From Paenibacillus sp. V4I7 (GTDB lineage: Bacteria > Bacillota > Bacilli > Paenibacillales > NBRC-103111), in NCBI RefSeq assembly GCF_030817275.1, contig NZ_JAUSZD010000002.1, positions 5,704,001 through 5,768,000 of the forward strand: a DNA stretch of 64,000 nucleotides, written 5' to 3'. Shown piece by piece: positions 23,847-32,754 of the stretch. Numbering within the stretch: position 1 is the first letter of the stretch; the number at the start of each line of letters is the position of its first letter. The translations under genes were made by a program, and so were the position numbers. The notes below the pieces were generated by a model. It made no database searches and was not told where the DNA came from. It worked only from the letters and a program-made list of their open reading frames with translations.

Positions 23847-23911
23847 TAAAAAATCTCTCTTTTGAGTAAATGGGGTCAAGTTTGACCATTTTACCAAAGA
23901 GAGATTTTTTT
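23847..23911. terminator. Long bidirectional terminator
   Basis: TCTCTCTTTTG pairs with CAAAGAGAGA, and an inner AGTAAATGG pairs with CCATTTTAC, around a GTCAAGTTTGAC core. A-run and T-run flank both ends. It separates convergent genes. Confidence 0.9.
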
Positions 23912-23915
23912 GTGC

Positions 23916-24260
23916 TTACGACTTTAGTGCATCGGACACTTCGATAGCGCGGTTTAGGAACTCTTCAATTTCTTCGCGTGTTTTGCGTAGTTTACTGACG
24001 AAACGAACCAGCTCTTGGCCTCCACGGAAAGCAATAAAGCTTGGTATACCAAGGATGTTCAATTGCTCACATAGATCAGGTACTTCGTCGCGGTCTAACT
24101 CGATGAACGTGATACGCCCAGCATAAGCTTGTTCCACTGCTGGCATGAAGGGTTCGATATAGTGGCAGTCTTTGCACCAACTTGCTTTGAATACAGCAAT
24201 GGTCAACGTGGACTGCGAGATTTGTTCCTGAAAAGCTTGTTCATTGGATACTTTAATCAT
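23916..24260 (-). CDS. Thioredoxin-family protein with WCKDC motif
   Basis: The 114-residue thioredoxin-fold protein has a variant active site, WCKDC near residues 27-31, instead of WCGPC, and a cis-proline in GIPSF near 71. The first Cys is preceded by the typical FKASW. Such small thioredoxin-like proteins reduce disulfides in the cytoplasm; the redox potential and partner are not known from sequence. The start is the ATG at 24260 (GAGGTG at 7 bases), not the GTG nine bases upstream. A C-terminal helix (EEIEEFLNRAIEVSDAL) replaces the usual tail. Confidence 0.88.
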   Translation of the reverse strand: MIKVSNEQAFQEQISQSTLTIAVFKASWCKDCHYIEPFMPAVEQAYAGRITFIELDRDEVPDLCEQLNILGIPSFIAFRGGQELVRFVSKLRKTREEIEEFLNRAIEVSDALKS

Positions 24261-24423
24261 GACGAGCACCTCGCTGCTTAGAATTTATTAACTTATAGCA
24301 TGCCCTAACATTTGTGTCAAGATTAAATAATAGGCAGTGTTGCGCCTGATATACATTTACAATAAAAGTAAGAAGTGATATCATATGAATATCAAATAGA
24401 TATTCTTTGAAGGGGTGCTATAA

Positions 24424-25263
24424 ATGAAAGAAACGAATGCGTGGTCGTTAAACGGTTTTCTTGGTTTATTATTATTTATTATCGGCGGTGGGGTTGGCGT
24501 TCTCCTTCTAACACAGGAACGAATTATTCCGGGTATCATTTTAATTATACTGGGGCTGATATTCGTCTCGACGATCACTGCAGTTAATCCGAATGAGGCT
24601 TCTGTCGTCACTTTCTTCGGCAGCTACTTAGGTACAATTCGAAAGAGCGGCCTATGGTTAATTGTCCCTTTTTCTAGCAGAAAGAAAATTTCATTGCGGG
24701 TGCGCAATTTTAACAGTGTGAAGCTGAAAGTAAACGATATTGAAGGAAATCCTATCGAGATCGCGGCCGTTATCGTGTTTAAAGTAGTCGATACCTACAA
24801 GGCCCTTTTTGATGTGGACAGCTACGAAAAGTTCGTCGAAATTCAAAGTGAAACGGCACTGCGTCATGTCGCCAGCAAGTATCCCTATGACCGGTTTGAA
24901 AGCGAAGGCTACTCACTTAGAGGCAATGCAGATGAAGTTGCCGCTGAGCTTAGTCTAGAACTGCAGCAGCGTCTATCTGTAGCAGGTGTAGAGGTCATCG
25001 AGTCCCGCTTGACCCACCTCGCTTATTCGACTGAAATTGCTAGTGCCATGCTTCAACGGCAGCAGGCTTCTGCTATTCTGTCCGCTCGTCAAATTATTGT
25101 CGAGGGCGCTGTGGGGATGGTTCAGATGGCTATCGCTCGGTTGGAGTCCGAGGGCTTGCATCTAGACGAGGAAAGAAAAGCGGCCATGATTAACAATTTG
25201 CTTGTTGCGATTGTATCGGACCGCTCAGCGAGCCCGGTCATTAATACCGGTTCGTTGTACTAA
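24424..25263 (+). CDS. SPFH/band 7 domain membrane protein
   Basis: The 279-residue protein starts with two membrane segments (about 10-30 and 35-55) followed by an SPFH domain (residues about 60-200; AVNPNEASVVTFFGSYLGTIR, then GLWLIVPF, VRNFNSVKLKVNDIEGNPIEI, AAVIVFKVVD). The rest is a coiled helical region that ends EERKAAMINNLLVAIVSDR. SPFH proteins form ring-shaped scaffolds at the membrane and recruit proteases or other partners. A start ATG at 24424 has GAAGGGG 8 bases upstream. The next gene is 13 bases away and encodes an Arc-type DNA-binding protein. Confidence 0.9.
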   Translation: MKETNAWSLNGFLGLLLFIIGGGVGVLLLTQERIIPGIILIILGLIFVSTITAVNPNEASVVTFFGSYLGTIRKSGLWLIVPFSSRKKISLRVRNFNSVKLKVNDIEGNPIEIAAVIVFKVVDTYKALFDVDSYEKFVEIQSETALRHVASKYPYDRFESEGYSLRGNADEVAAELSLELQQRLSVAGVEVIESRLTHLAYSTEIASAMLQRQQASAILSARQIIVEGAVGMVQMAIARLESEGLHLDEERKAAMINNLLVAIVSDRSASPVINTGSLY

Positions 25264-25276
25264 CGGGACCAGGGCT

Positions 25277-25468
25277 ATGGCTCCTAAGAAAAATTTCCCG
25301 CTCCGACTTGATCCTAAGCTGTACGAGGCTTTGGAGCGTTGGGCGGAGGATGAATTTCGCAGTGTTAACGGTCATATTGAGTATTTGCTGCGTGAAGCGC
25401 TCCATCGAACCGGACGTGTAATTAAACCCGGAACAGAGCAAACCAATTCGGAAAAGACGGATGAGTAA
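25277..25468 (+). CDS. Arc-type ribbon-helix-helix DNA-binding protein
   Basis: The 63-residue protein has a ribbon-helix-helix core: KKNFPLRLDPKLYEALERWAEDEFRS then VNGHIEYLLREALHRTGR. It resembles Arc-type regulators. The ATG at 25277 follows ACCAGGG; an ORF is open from 25202 but overlaps the SPFH gene. It lies 13 bases downstream of the SPFH gene, and the pair is probably one operon. The RHH protein may regulate the operon; no partner toxin is visible, so a toxin-antitoxin role is not supported. Confidence 0.8.
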   Translation: MAPKKNFPLRLDPKLYEALERWAEDEFRSVNGHIEYLLREALHRTGRVIKPGTEQTNSEKTDE

Positions 25469-25478
25469 TTTCTATTAA

Positions 25479-25514
25479 TGACCTTGCGATTAACCTTCGC
25501 AAGGTTATTTTCTA
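25479..25514 (+). terminator. Terminator of the SPFH-Arc operon
   Basis: ACCTTGCG pairs with CGCAAGGT around a 10-base loop, followed by a T-rich tract. Confidence 0.75.
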
Positions 25515-25586
25515 TTTATTAAAGTTTCTAGCCATCGGATTCAGGGTATATAGAAATAAAGATGAGATAAGGAGGAGTGATACAGC

Positions 25587-25955
25587 ATGCCAAGAACAAC
25601 ATACTGGGTTAGCGTTGGAAGGCAAGAAGTCGTGCCAGCTAGTGAGGGGGTCATTCGAGACCATTATGAGTTTGAGATCCATGCCGATGAGGCTGAGCTG
25701 CTCCCGCTCGTTGAACAATTCCGAGAAATCAATCTGGTAGATAAACAATTGGTGAAACGGGCAAGTACACCGTATGAGGCGTTCCCGGAAAAAGACCAGG
25801 ACATGAAAAACCGCGCTTATGATGAGCGGCTTAAGGATATTTATTTTCTTGTGTACCAATTGGGGACGACTGAAACCAAGAAGCATATTGAAGCTATGAA
25901 TCTGGGGGATTTACCGGAATACCAGAATATCAACAGCAAACCGGAATCGTTGTAA
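25587..25955 (+). CDS. Protein of unknown function (122 aa)
   Basis: The 122-residue protein begins PRTTYWVSVGRQEVVP and contains YEFEIHADEAELLPLVEQFREIN near 31-53, YDERLKDIYFLVYQLGT near 83-99 and ends ...NINSKPESL. It is soluble, with a mostly alpha/beta look. No family was recognised. AAGGAGGAG precedes the ATG by 9 bases, so the gene is convincing. It stands alone upstream of a 600-base gap. Confidence 0.72.
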   Translation: MPRTTYWVSVGRQEVVPASEGVIRDHYEFEIHADEAELLPLVEQFREINLVDKQLVKRASTPYEAFPEKDQDMKNRAYDERLKDIYFLVYQLGTTETKKHIEAMNLGDLPEYQNINSKPESL

Positions 25956-26555
25956 CGACAAAATAAACGGCTTACGCCGTCCTTGGGTTAGAGCGTTTGT
26001 AAAGGTTGATGCAAAGTAAGTTGCAACGGAAAACGTAAAGCATAAAATTATGTTTGCTTATCTGTGTAAGGTTGTATTTTGTACAACATTAGGCAAGCTA
26101 ATCCTCTTTTTCCACCCGAATGTTGTAATAAATACAACAAGAACAAGGAAACAAAACGCAAGGAAAACATAGTCATTTACTGAATGATTATGCATATATC
26201 CACAATCTCACTTAGCCTGCATAAATCAGTAACTAACTATCTTAAATAAGGTAAGTTGCACACTCCCCCTAAACTTTGCGCTCGATTCCCCTTGGAAAAT
26301 CAATTTCCCTGTCTTAAGTATGCAACAATACTTCTGGATTTTTCATCATCTGCTCTTTTACGTGCACATCTGTCATACTGATAAACTCATCCTTGAGAGA
26401 GCTCACGAAAGAACGATGTTCACGGCGTAATTCCCCTAATCCCACTAGATAATAATATGATGGGAGCCCTAGCCATAATTGGCCGCTTTCCCACATACCT
26501 GTAAGTGAATAAGCAAACACTAGAGGCAAGGATTCAGTGAAGGTCGGGGAGGTAA
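25956..26555. other. 600-base intergenic region with operator-like palindromes
   Basis: No gene with a ribosome binding site was seen. A short hairpin (ACGGC/GCCGT) lies just after the preceding stop. Two near-identical inverted palindromes lie at 26070-26090 and 26119-26139. GTAAGTTGCA occurs twice, near 26017 and 26251. The last 230 bases hold a weak minus-strand ORF without a start signal. Confidence 0.5.
26070..26139. promoter_or_regulatory. Pair of TTGTA...TACAA palindromes
   Basis: Copy 1 (26070-26090) and copy 2 (26119-26139) are in opposite orientation. The cores are GTTGTATTTTGTACAAC and TGTTGTAATAAATACAACA. Their centres are about 49 bases apart, near five helical turns. This looks like a paired operator for a dimeric regulator; the target gene is unknown. 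Confidence 0.4.
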
Positions 26556-27863
26556 ATGGTATTGGGAGGAGTAGTCAAACCAAAAGATAAGAATGTTAGG
26601 GGTGTTCTCAGCAAAATGAGAGGACTCCCGAACGCTGTCGCACAGCTGTTCAAACAGCAAGCATCGGTGCTTTTGCATTCCTCTGCTAAAATAGTTGGCC
26701 CTTTGGAGGAAATTCCTGTCACGACAGCATTCAAAGGACGGCTGGAAAAGGGCTTAAAACATCAATTAGATCTGCTGCAAAGCGGTGTCGTAAGTTCTCC
26801 TCTCTCCACAGATGAATGGGCGATTGTGCATCGAATCAAGGAACGAACCCAGCGGGAAAACCGAAATAATGTGACACGAACTAACGCGTATTGGTCTTGT
26901 TATCAAGATAATCCGGAGCTTCACTGGGCACTTCTTGCCCATATGGTTTCACGCAACGGGGGCTGGTGCATGACCGATCTTCGCGGGGAGCTTTTGCCAC
27001 ATTTGATAAGCAATGAACTAGCCCAGCATTTATTTGCTTTTCTGGAACGAGCGAACGGTCTTATTTTTCAAGATGCTTATCCTCAACTACTTCTCTATGG
27101 CGAAAGCAAGAGACGAAAGATGAGTTTGTTTCATCTCCTGCCGCATATGGACATCTCATCCTGGATGGTCCCTGTTTGGAGCGACTTTTGGACGTATCAA
27201 GAATCGGCCGCGCTAACCATTGCACTTATTGTTAATGAGCAAAACTACATCGAAAAACGCATCGTAAAAAATAAACAGATTCAACAAAACGTATTGAATA
27301 CACCTTTGTTCAAAACACAAGCATGGCTGCAATTGAATCAAATCGGGTTTCCCTTCTTTCCCACTTCCATCGAAACGCAAGCACCTCAGCCTCATCTGGC
27401 TGGACTTATACTTGAGAATTTCGCTAGCTTAACAGAACGCATCGAATTCGGAAAAAGCTTGTATGCGATACTTTTCGGAGCACCGGAGGTACTTCAAGGA
27501 GTACTTAAATTTGCAGCCACAACTCCCCATACTGGATCACGTTCCGATTACTGGCCTCACTTGTTTGCCCAAATAAGAAAAACCCCTCCCGAAGTGAAAT
27601 ATCAGGAGAGGCTGAATGGCAGCACCCTTAAGAAAGGTACACAACCGTTTTATAGTCCTAAGCTTACATCGGTATGGCCTGACAGGAGCATGGCACCCGT
27701 AGAGCCCGGTGACTGGTTTACGAATGTGAAGGAGCCACTGGTGCATATGCGCTCCATTCCTGTACCGATTCCTTATGATTTAACGAAAGAAGTGTACTTT
27801 GGTTTAAGCAAGATTGAGTTAGGCATTGTAGCTGCCCAAGCGATTAAGAAAGTGATTCGGTGA
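26556..27863 (+). CDS. DUF2515 protein (YppC-like)
   Basis: The 435-residue protein matches the DUF2515 (YppC-like) family of Bacillus. It has the family's NVTRTNAYWSCYQDNPELHWALLAHMVSRNGGW block near residues 108-140, IFQDAYPQLLLYGESKRR near 171, and a late GDWFTNVKEPLVHMRSIPVPI near 383. The function is unknown; the family is confined to Bacilli. The ATG follows GGGGAGGT at 3 bases, slightly close. A 600-base gap precedes it. Confidence 0.82.
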   Translation: MVLGGVVKPKDKNVRGVLSKMRGLPNAVAQLFKQQASVLLHSSAKIVGPLEEIPVTTAFKGRLEKGLKHQLDLLQSGVVSSPLSTDEWAIVHRIKERTQRENRNNVTRTNAYWSCYQDNPELHWALLAHMVSRNGGWCMTDLRGELLPHLISNELAQHLFAFLERANGLIFQDAYPQLLLYGESKRRKMSLFHLLPHMDISSWMVPVWSDFWTYQESAALTIALIVNEQNYIEKRIVKNKQIQQNVLNTPLFKTQAWLQLNQIGFPFFPTSIETQAPQPHLAGLILENFASLTERIEFGKSLYAILFGAPEVLQGVLKFAATTPHTGSRSDYWPHLFAQIRKTPPEVKYQERLNGSTLKKGTQPFYSPKLTSVWPDRSMAPVEPGDWFTNVKEPLVHMRSIPVPIPYDLTKEVYFGLSKIELGIVAAQAIKKVIR

Positions 27864-27878
27864 CTCCGCTTGGCTTGG

Positions 27879-29552
27879 CTAGGAACGTTTGATAAGACGA
27901 CTCACTTTGCCGATTAGCTTTTGTACTGGCGATGTGAAGTTTTTCACATCGTCCTTCGTTACAACACGAGTTACCATCAGCATCAATGGATACAAGGCAG
28001 CCGAGAAGCCACAAACAAGTACAGCATTTATTCCTTCATTTAGTCGATACCAGTTAGTTGGATGCACATACGTATGTGTGAGCCATTCCGCCCCTAGACC
28101 AAGGATAACTATGACAACAATGGAAAACAGTAATCCGATGAAACGACGTCCGAGGATCGTAAAGTCGACTTCTTTACGAAGCGATCGTAAATTAAGCCAA
28201 GACATGACAATAAAACAAAGACCCGTGGAGCCGATGATTCCATAGATGCCAAACCACTGCGCAAGTAAGAAGCTGCCAGCTAGCTTGACCGCAATACCAA
28301 CAGCAACATGCATCATCAGCGGTTTCATTCGGCCCATGCCCATAAGGACAGCGCCCGATGTCTGCATGACAATTTGAAACATAGCTCCTAATGTGAGCAG
28401 TGAAATCATGTGAGGTCCATGACTCATACCAAAAGCAGTATCCTCATGCCCGAACATAAAAAAGTCTAACGGACGGGCAGCAATGGCAATTACCAATACA
28501 GCCGGTAACCCAGAAAGTATCGAGAGTTGAAGCACCCTGGTTGTGTGGTGACCAACCTGTTTCATATCTTTCCGTGAATAGGCTGCTGAGATGATGGGAA
28601 CGACGGATTGACTCAGCGCGATGGCCAAAATAATCGGAATCCCCGCCAAGGACTGAGCGCGTCCTCCTATAATACCAACAAGCCCAAGCGCTTCTCTTCT
28701 GCCGATTGTCCCTTCTAAGAGCGGGATAATGATAGAAGTATCGATCGCATACACAAGTGTAACCGTCACTGAGAAAATAACGATCGGAATCGACAGCTTC
28801 AATAAGCTGCGATAGATTTCTCGATAACGAACTGGCGTATGTGATTGCGGCGATAGCGCGCTTCCCGCAGCTATCTGTTCGGCCGCTATGTTCGACTGCG
28901 CATCTCTACGCTTCAGCTTCAAGGCATAGTAAAGCATAACGGCAAGTGCCGCAATCCCTCCCATAACCCCTCCGAATGATGCGCCCGCAACTCCCCAACC
29001 TAGGCTGATGTTCAATAATATAAATGCCAGTCCAATTGAGGTTACGAGTCTGAATATTTGTTCCACAACCTGTGAAATCCCGTTAGGCATCATGTTTTGT
29101 CTACCTTGGAAATAGCCTCGCATAATGGCAATAAGCGGGAAGAACAGCATGGCTGGCGCTATAGCGCGAGTAGCTAGTGTGGCATCCGGTCCACCCTGTG
29201 AAATGTGCTCGGCATAGATCGGTGCAAAAACATATAACAGAGCCGTCATCACGACTCCCGCTACGATCGCAAACCAAATTGCCGCGCGATAAATCCGCTG
29301 CGCTTCAGCAGGTCTTCCGATCGCATATTTCTCTGACACCATTTTGCTAAGTGCACTGGGGATACCGGCTGTTGCTACAACAAGTAAGATCGAGTATAGA
29401 TTAAAAGCAATGGAATAACTGCCCATTCCTTCTTCATGAAGCAAGTGTACTAGCGGAATTCGCTGAAAAACGCCGAGAAACCGCGCTATAAGCGCGGCCA
29501 CGGTGAGAATGAGCGTCCCTTTTACTAGAGAATCTTTCGTTTCCTTCGTCAA
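27879..29552 (-). CDS. Lipid II flippase-like MOP-family exporter (MurJ/YtgP/SpoVB family)
   Basis: The 557-residue protein has about 14 membrane segments and matches the MOP/oligosaccharide flippase family: KGTLILTVAALIARFLGVFQRIPLVHLL at the start, then FNLYSILLVVATAGIPSALSKMVSEKYA. This class includes Bacillus YtgP (MurJ), which flips lipid II, and SpoVB, needed for spore cortex. The length and charged loops (KLKRRDAQ near 215) fit either. Lipid II flipping is most likely, since a class B PBP gene lies 5 kb away, but a spore-specific role cannot be excluded. It is a single gene. Confidence 0.88.
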   Translation of the reverse strand: MTKETKDSLVKGTLILTVAALIARFLGVFQRIPLVHLLHEEGMGSYSIAFNLYSILLVVATAGIPSALSKMVSEKYAIGRPAEAQRIYRAAIWFAIVAGVVMTALLYVFAPIYAEHISQGGPDATLATRAIAPAMLFFPLIAIMRGYFQGRQNMMPNGISQVVEQIFRLVTSIGLAFILLNISLGWGVAGASFGGVMGGIAALAVMLYYALKLKRRDAQSNIAAEQIAAGSALSPQSHTPVRYREIYRSLLKLSIPIVIFSVTVTLVYAIDTSIIIPLLEGTIGRREALGLVGIIGGRAQSLAGIPIILAIALSQSVVPIISAAYSRKDMKQVGHHTTRVLQLSILSGLPAVLVIAIAARPLDFFMFGHEDTAFGMSHGPHMISLLTLGAMFQIVMQTSGAVLMGMGRMKPLMMHVAVGIAVKLAGSFLLAQWFGIYGIIGSTGLCFIVMSWLNLRSLRKEVDFTILGRRFIGLLFSIVVIVILGLGAEWLTHTYVHPTNWYRLNEGINAVLVCGFSAALYPLMLMVTRVVTKDDVKNFTSPVQKLIGKVSRLIKRS

Positions 29553-29585
29553 GTCCGTTCCTACTCTCTTACAGTATTCATTCCA

Positions 29586-30074
29586 TTAGAAAACCCAGAT
29601 AAAAAAGATAATAATCATCGCCAGCTGAAGCGCAATTTTCACAGCACTGCTTGCAAAGAAACCGAGTACAGAGCCGACACCGGCACTTATCGCCTTTTTC
29701 CACGACGTACCGATGATGATTTCACCAATCACTGCGCCTAGGAAGGGGCCAATGAGTAAGCCGAAAGCTGGAATAACAAAAGGCCCAATGATAAGACCAA
29801 TTGTACTACCGATGATAGCCGCCTTAGAGCCTCCAAACTTCTTAACCCCTAACGCCCCTACTGCGTAATCGGCCACCAAAATGATGATAACAATCAAGGA
29901 TTGGATAAGCCAGAACCAGACGCCGAACGGCTCGAAGCTAATCAACCAACCATAGATGAAGAAAGCTCCATAAATCGCTAACACACCGGGCAGTACCGGA
30001 TAAACAGCACCAATCATACCCACTACAAATAAAAGGATAACTAATGTCCAGCCTAAGGTGATCATAGATCGCAT
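29586..30074 (-). CDS. DUF456 membrane protein
   Basis: The roughly 162-residue protein has four membrane segments and glycine-rich loops, and matches the DUF456 family (YqgC-like): YPVLPGVLAIYGAFFIYGW near 25, ADYAVGALGVKKFGGSKAAIIGSTIGLIIGPFV near 68-101, GPFLGAVIGEIIIG near 110. Function unknown. Start choices are the ATG at 30074 (GGAGG only 2 bases away) and the ATG at 30065 (11 bases away); an upstream TTG at 30083 is less likely. Confidence 0.82.
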   Translation of the reverse strand: MRSMITLGWTLVILLFVVGMIGAVYPVLPGVLAIYGAFFIYGWLISFEPFGVWFWLIQSLIVIIILVADYAVGALGVKKFGGSKAAIIGSTIGLIIGPFVIPAFGLLIGPFLGAVIGEIIIGTSWKKAISAGVGSVLGFFASSAVKIALQLAMIIIFFIWVF

Positions 30075-30108
30075 TTCCTCCAATCCTAGCGATTTATCAC
30101 TTCTACTT

Positions 30109-30843
30109 TTACAGCATATAAGTGTGAATCACTTTGGCAATCGCATGTTCATTGTTGGTAACAGTGGTAATATCCGCAATACGCTTTACTTCATCCTGTG
30201 CATTGCCCATAGCTACACCAAGACCTACTTCACGAATCATCGCGATGTCGTTTTCACTATCCCCCATCGCAATGACCTCGGACATGCTAATGCCTAGAAG
30301 CTGACATACAGTCTCCACGCCGCTCGCCTTACTAATACCTAATGGGTTAAGTTCAAGATTAGATGGATGAGAATTCGTTATTTCAAGTGTTCCCCATCCC
30401 TCTACGATTTCCCGGATTTGCTGAAGTTTCTCCATATTTTCGGTGAAATAACCGAACTTTAGCCATTCTTGGCCGTCAATGTCCATGTCTTCGCTCTCAC
30501 GATTGAACACACCTTGCACCGAATAAGCCCACCACCAACAATCATACTTTTGTGCTAGATTATGCAAATTACGTACCGTCTCGGCAGGAAGCAGGGTCCG
30601 CTTTAGTAATTTAGATGGAGACTCCCATACTTCACTCCCATTGACCACAACAAGCGGTGAGGTAAGCCCTAGCTCCTCAATATAAGGCATGGCGCTTACA
30701 GCTCCGCGTCCTGTGGACATAATAACGATCTTACCCGCTTTAGTGGCTTTCTGAATCGCTTCTCGGTTTTCAACTGATATTTTTTTGTCATCGTCCAGCA
30801 AGGTGCCATCCATATCAAGGGCAATTAATTTATAAGATCCCAC
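30109..30843 (-). CDS. Cof-type HAD-superfamily phosphatase
   Basis: The 244-residue protein is a Cof-type (HAD IIB) hydrolase: DMDGTLL near residues 10-16 (nucleophile Asp10), STGRG near 42, LGISKASGVETV with the Lys near 182 and MGDSENDIAMI near 200. These enzymes remove phosphate from small sugar or cofactor phosphates. The substrate is unknown. It lies just before the DUF456 gene on the same strand, with a 34-base gap. Confidence 0.9.
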   Translation of the reverse strand: MGSYKLIALDMDGTLLDDDKKISVENREAIQKATKAGKIVIMSTGRGAVSAMPYIEELGLTSPLVVVNGSEVWESPSKLLKRTLLPAETVRNLHNLAQKYDCWWWAYSVQGVFNRESEDMDIDGQEWLKFGYFTENMEKLQQIREIVEGWGTLEITNSHPSNLELNPLGISKASGVETVCQLLGISMSEVIAMGDSENDIAMIREVGLGVAMGNAQDEVKRIADITTVTNNEHAIAKVIHTYML

Positions 30844-30879
30844 GTCTTCCCATCCCCTGTCTCTACGTCATTAGTAGAC

Positions 30880-32754
30880 CTAGTAAGCAGCGAGCACTTT
30901 CTTAGGCAGTTCTTCCATGAATGTCACATGCCAGAGGGCAAAAATATAGATGGTCCAAATGCGGCGAGCATAGTCGCCATGACCATTACGATGCTTATGC
31001 AGCATGCGCTCCACAGCATTGATATCAATATAATCTTCAATCCCGCTGGACTTAATTTGCTCCAGGACCATATCGCCCATCGAACCTTTCATCCAATCGC
31101 GCAGCGGTACCGGGAAGCCCAGCTTCGGACGGTTCAGGATAGGATCAGGTATGATACCTTCCATGGCCTTACGGAAAATGTACTTCGTCGTGCCATTCGC
31201 GATTCGGTACTTTGCCGGAATGCGGCGTGCCACTTCGAACAGTTCCTTATCAAGGAAAGGAACACGCAGCTCGAGTGAGTGTGCCATTGTCATCTTATCA
31301 GCCTTCATTAGAATATCGCCAGGCATCCACAGATTCATGTCGATATACTGCATCCGGCTCACTGGATCAAGATGCTTCGTCTTGCTGTAATAATCGCCAG
31401 CAATTTGCACGGGATTCTTATAGGCGCGCAGCATCTCACTATCAAGGCGCAGCACCTCCGCTTTCATATCCTCGGAGAAAATTTTGGCGTTGCCGAGGAA
31501 GCGCTCCTCAAGCGGTGTCGTGCCGCGCAGTAAATAGTTGCGGCCCTTCACACTGCTTGGCAGCATCCGGGCAAAGCGGTTCAGCATGCGCTTCAAGGGT
31601 GGCGGCAGCTGGTCGATCGGACGCAATGATTGCGGCTCGCGATAAATCCGGTAGCCGCCGAACAGCTCGTCCGCGCCTTCGCCGGACAGCACAACCGTCA
31701 CGTGCTCGCGCGCAAGCTTCGCCACGTGATATAGGGCAATGGCCGAAGGATCGGCGACAGGCTCGTCCTGGTGCCAGATCGCCTTCGGCATCGTGCCGAA
31801 GAAATCATCCTGCGTGATGATTTTGTCGTAATGCTCTGTGCCGAGTGTCGCAGCCGTTTGGGCGGCAATCGGCGTTTCATTGTTGGCACCTTCGAAGCCA
31901 ACGGAGAACGTGCGGATTGGCTCGATATTCCGCATATGTGTAGCAATCGCCGTCGAGTCAATACCGCTCGACAAGAAGCAGCCGCGATCCACATCACTCA
32001 CCATATGGAGCTTGACCGATTCCTTCAATGTTTCACGAATTTGTTCCACATACTCGTCAAACGGGCGCTCCTCCGGCTCAAACATAGGATCCCAATATTT
32101 ATGTATCGACATTTCTCCGTCGAACGTTATTTTGACCGTATGCCCTGGGGGAAGCTTATGTATGCCATGGAACATAGTGTTAGGCTCCGGCACGTATTGA
32201 AAGGTCAGATAGTTCAGCAAGCTGTCCGTATGGATCAACCGGTTCATGCCTTCCGCAGCAAGCAAGCTCTTGATTTCGGAGCCGAACAAGAACTGACGGT
32301 CATTGACATGATAGTAAAATGGCTTAATGCCGAAGTGGTCTCTCGCACCGAACAGCTGCTTCTTTTTCTTGTCCCAAATAACGAAGCCAAACATGCCGCG
32401 CATGTATTTGACGCATTCCTCTCCATACTCCTCATAGAGGTGAACGATAACCTCCGTATCACTTTGCGTGCGGAATTGATGCCCACGCTCCTGCAGCATA
32501 CTGCGCAGGGCTTTATAATTATAAATTTCCCCGTTGAAAATGATCCACACAGAATCATCCTCATTAGCCAAAGGCTGATGCCCTTCTTTCAGGTCAATAA
32601 CAGACAATCGGCGAAAGCCAAGACCAATCCGATTATCCGTCCAAAAACCGGAATCGTTCGGACCCCGATGAACAATTACATCTGTCATTTGCTGCAGCAT
32701 TGCAGTGGTTGGTTCTCTATCTTCAAAATACATGACACCCGTAATACCACACAT
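30880..32754 (-). CDS. asnB: Glutamine-hydrolysing asparagine synthetase
   Basis: The 624-residue enzyme makes asparagine from aspartate, glutamine and ATP. After removal of Met1 the nucleophile is Cys (CGITGVM). The N-terminal glutaminase domain (1-220) has RGPNDSG near 34 and FNGEIYN near 76. The synthetase domain has the PP-loop-type SSGIDSTAIATH near 258 and LSGEGADELFGGY near 349. The ATG at 32754 is the only sensible start because of the Cys2 requirement; GGAGGAGTGA lies upstream. Parts of the gene (31480-31900) are G+C-rich compared with its flanks. It is monocistronic, beside the HAD gene. Confidence 0.95.
   Translation of the reverse strand: MCGITGVMYFEDREPTTAMLQQMTDVIVHRGPNDSGFWTDNRIGLGFRRLSVIDLKEGHQPLANEDDSVWIIFNGEIYNYKALRSMLQERGHQFRTQSDTEVIVHLYEEYGEECVKYMRGMFGFVIWDKKKKQLFGARDHFGIKPFYYHVNDRQFLFGSEIKSLLAAEGMNRLIHTDSLLNYLTFQYVPEPNTMFHGIHKLPPGHTVKITFDGEMSIHKYWDPMFEPEERPFDEYVEQIRETLKESVKLHMVSDVDRGCFLSSGIDSTAIATHMRNIEPIRTFSVGFEGANNETPIAAQTAATLGTEHYDKIITQDDFFGTMPKAIWHQDEPVADPSAIALYHVAKLAREHVTVVLSGEGADELFGGYRIYREPQSLRPIDQLPPPLKRMLNRFARMLPSSVKGRNYLLRGTTPLEERFLGNAKIFSEDMKAEVLRLDSEMLRAYKNPVQIAGDYYSKTKHLDPVSRMQYIDMNLWMPGDILMKADKMTMAHSLELRVPFLDKELFEVARRIPAKYRIANGTTKYIFRKAMEGIIPDPILNRPKLGFPVPLRDWMKGSMGDMVLEQIKSSGIEDYIDINAVERMLHKHRNGHGDYARRIWTIYIFALWHVTFMEELPKKVLAAY

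Noticed and set aside
26314..26529. 71-codon minus-strand ORF in the 600-base gap
   Set aside because: TTG start with no ribosome binding site, no family likeness and low-complexity aromatic residues (YYY). Not called, though a small real gene cannot be ruled out.
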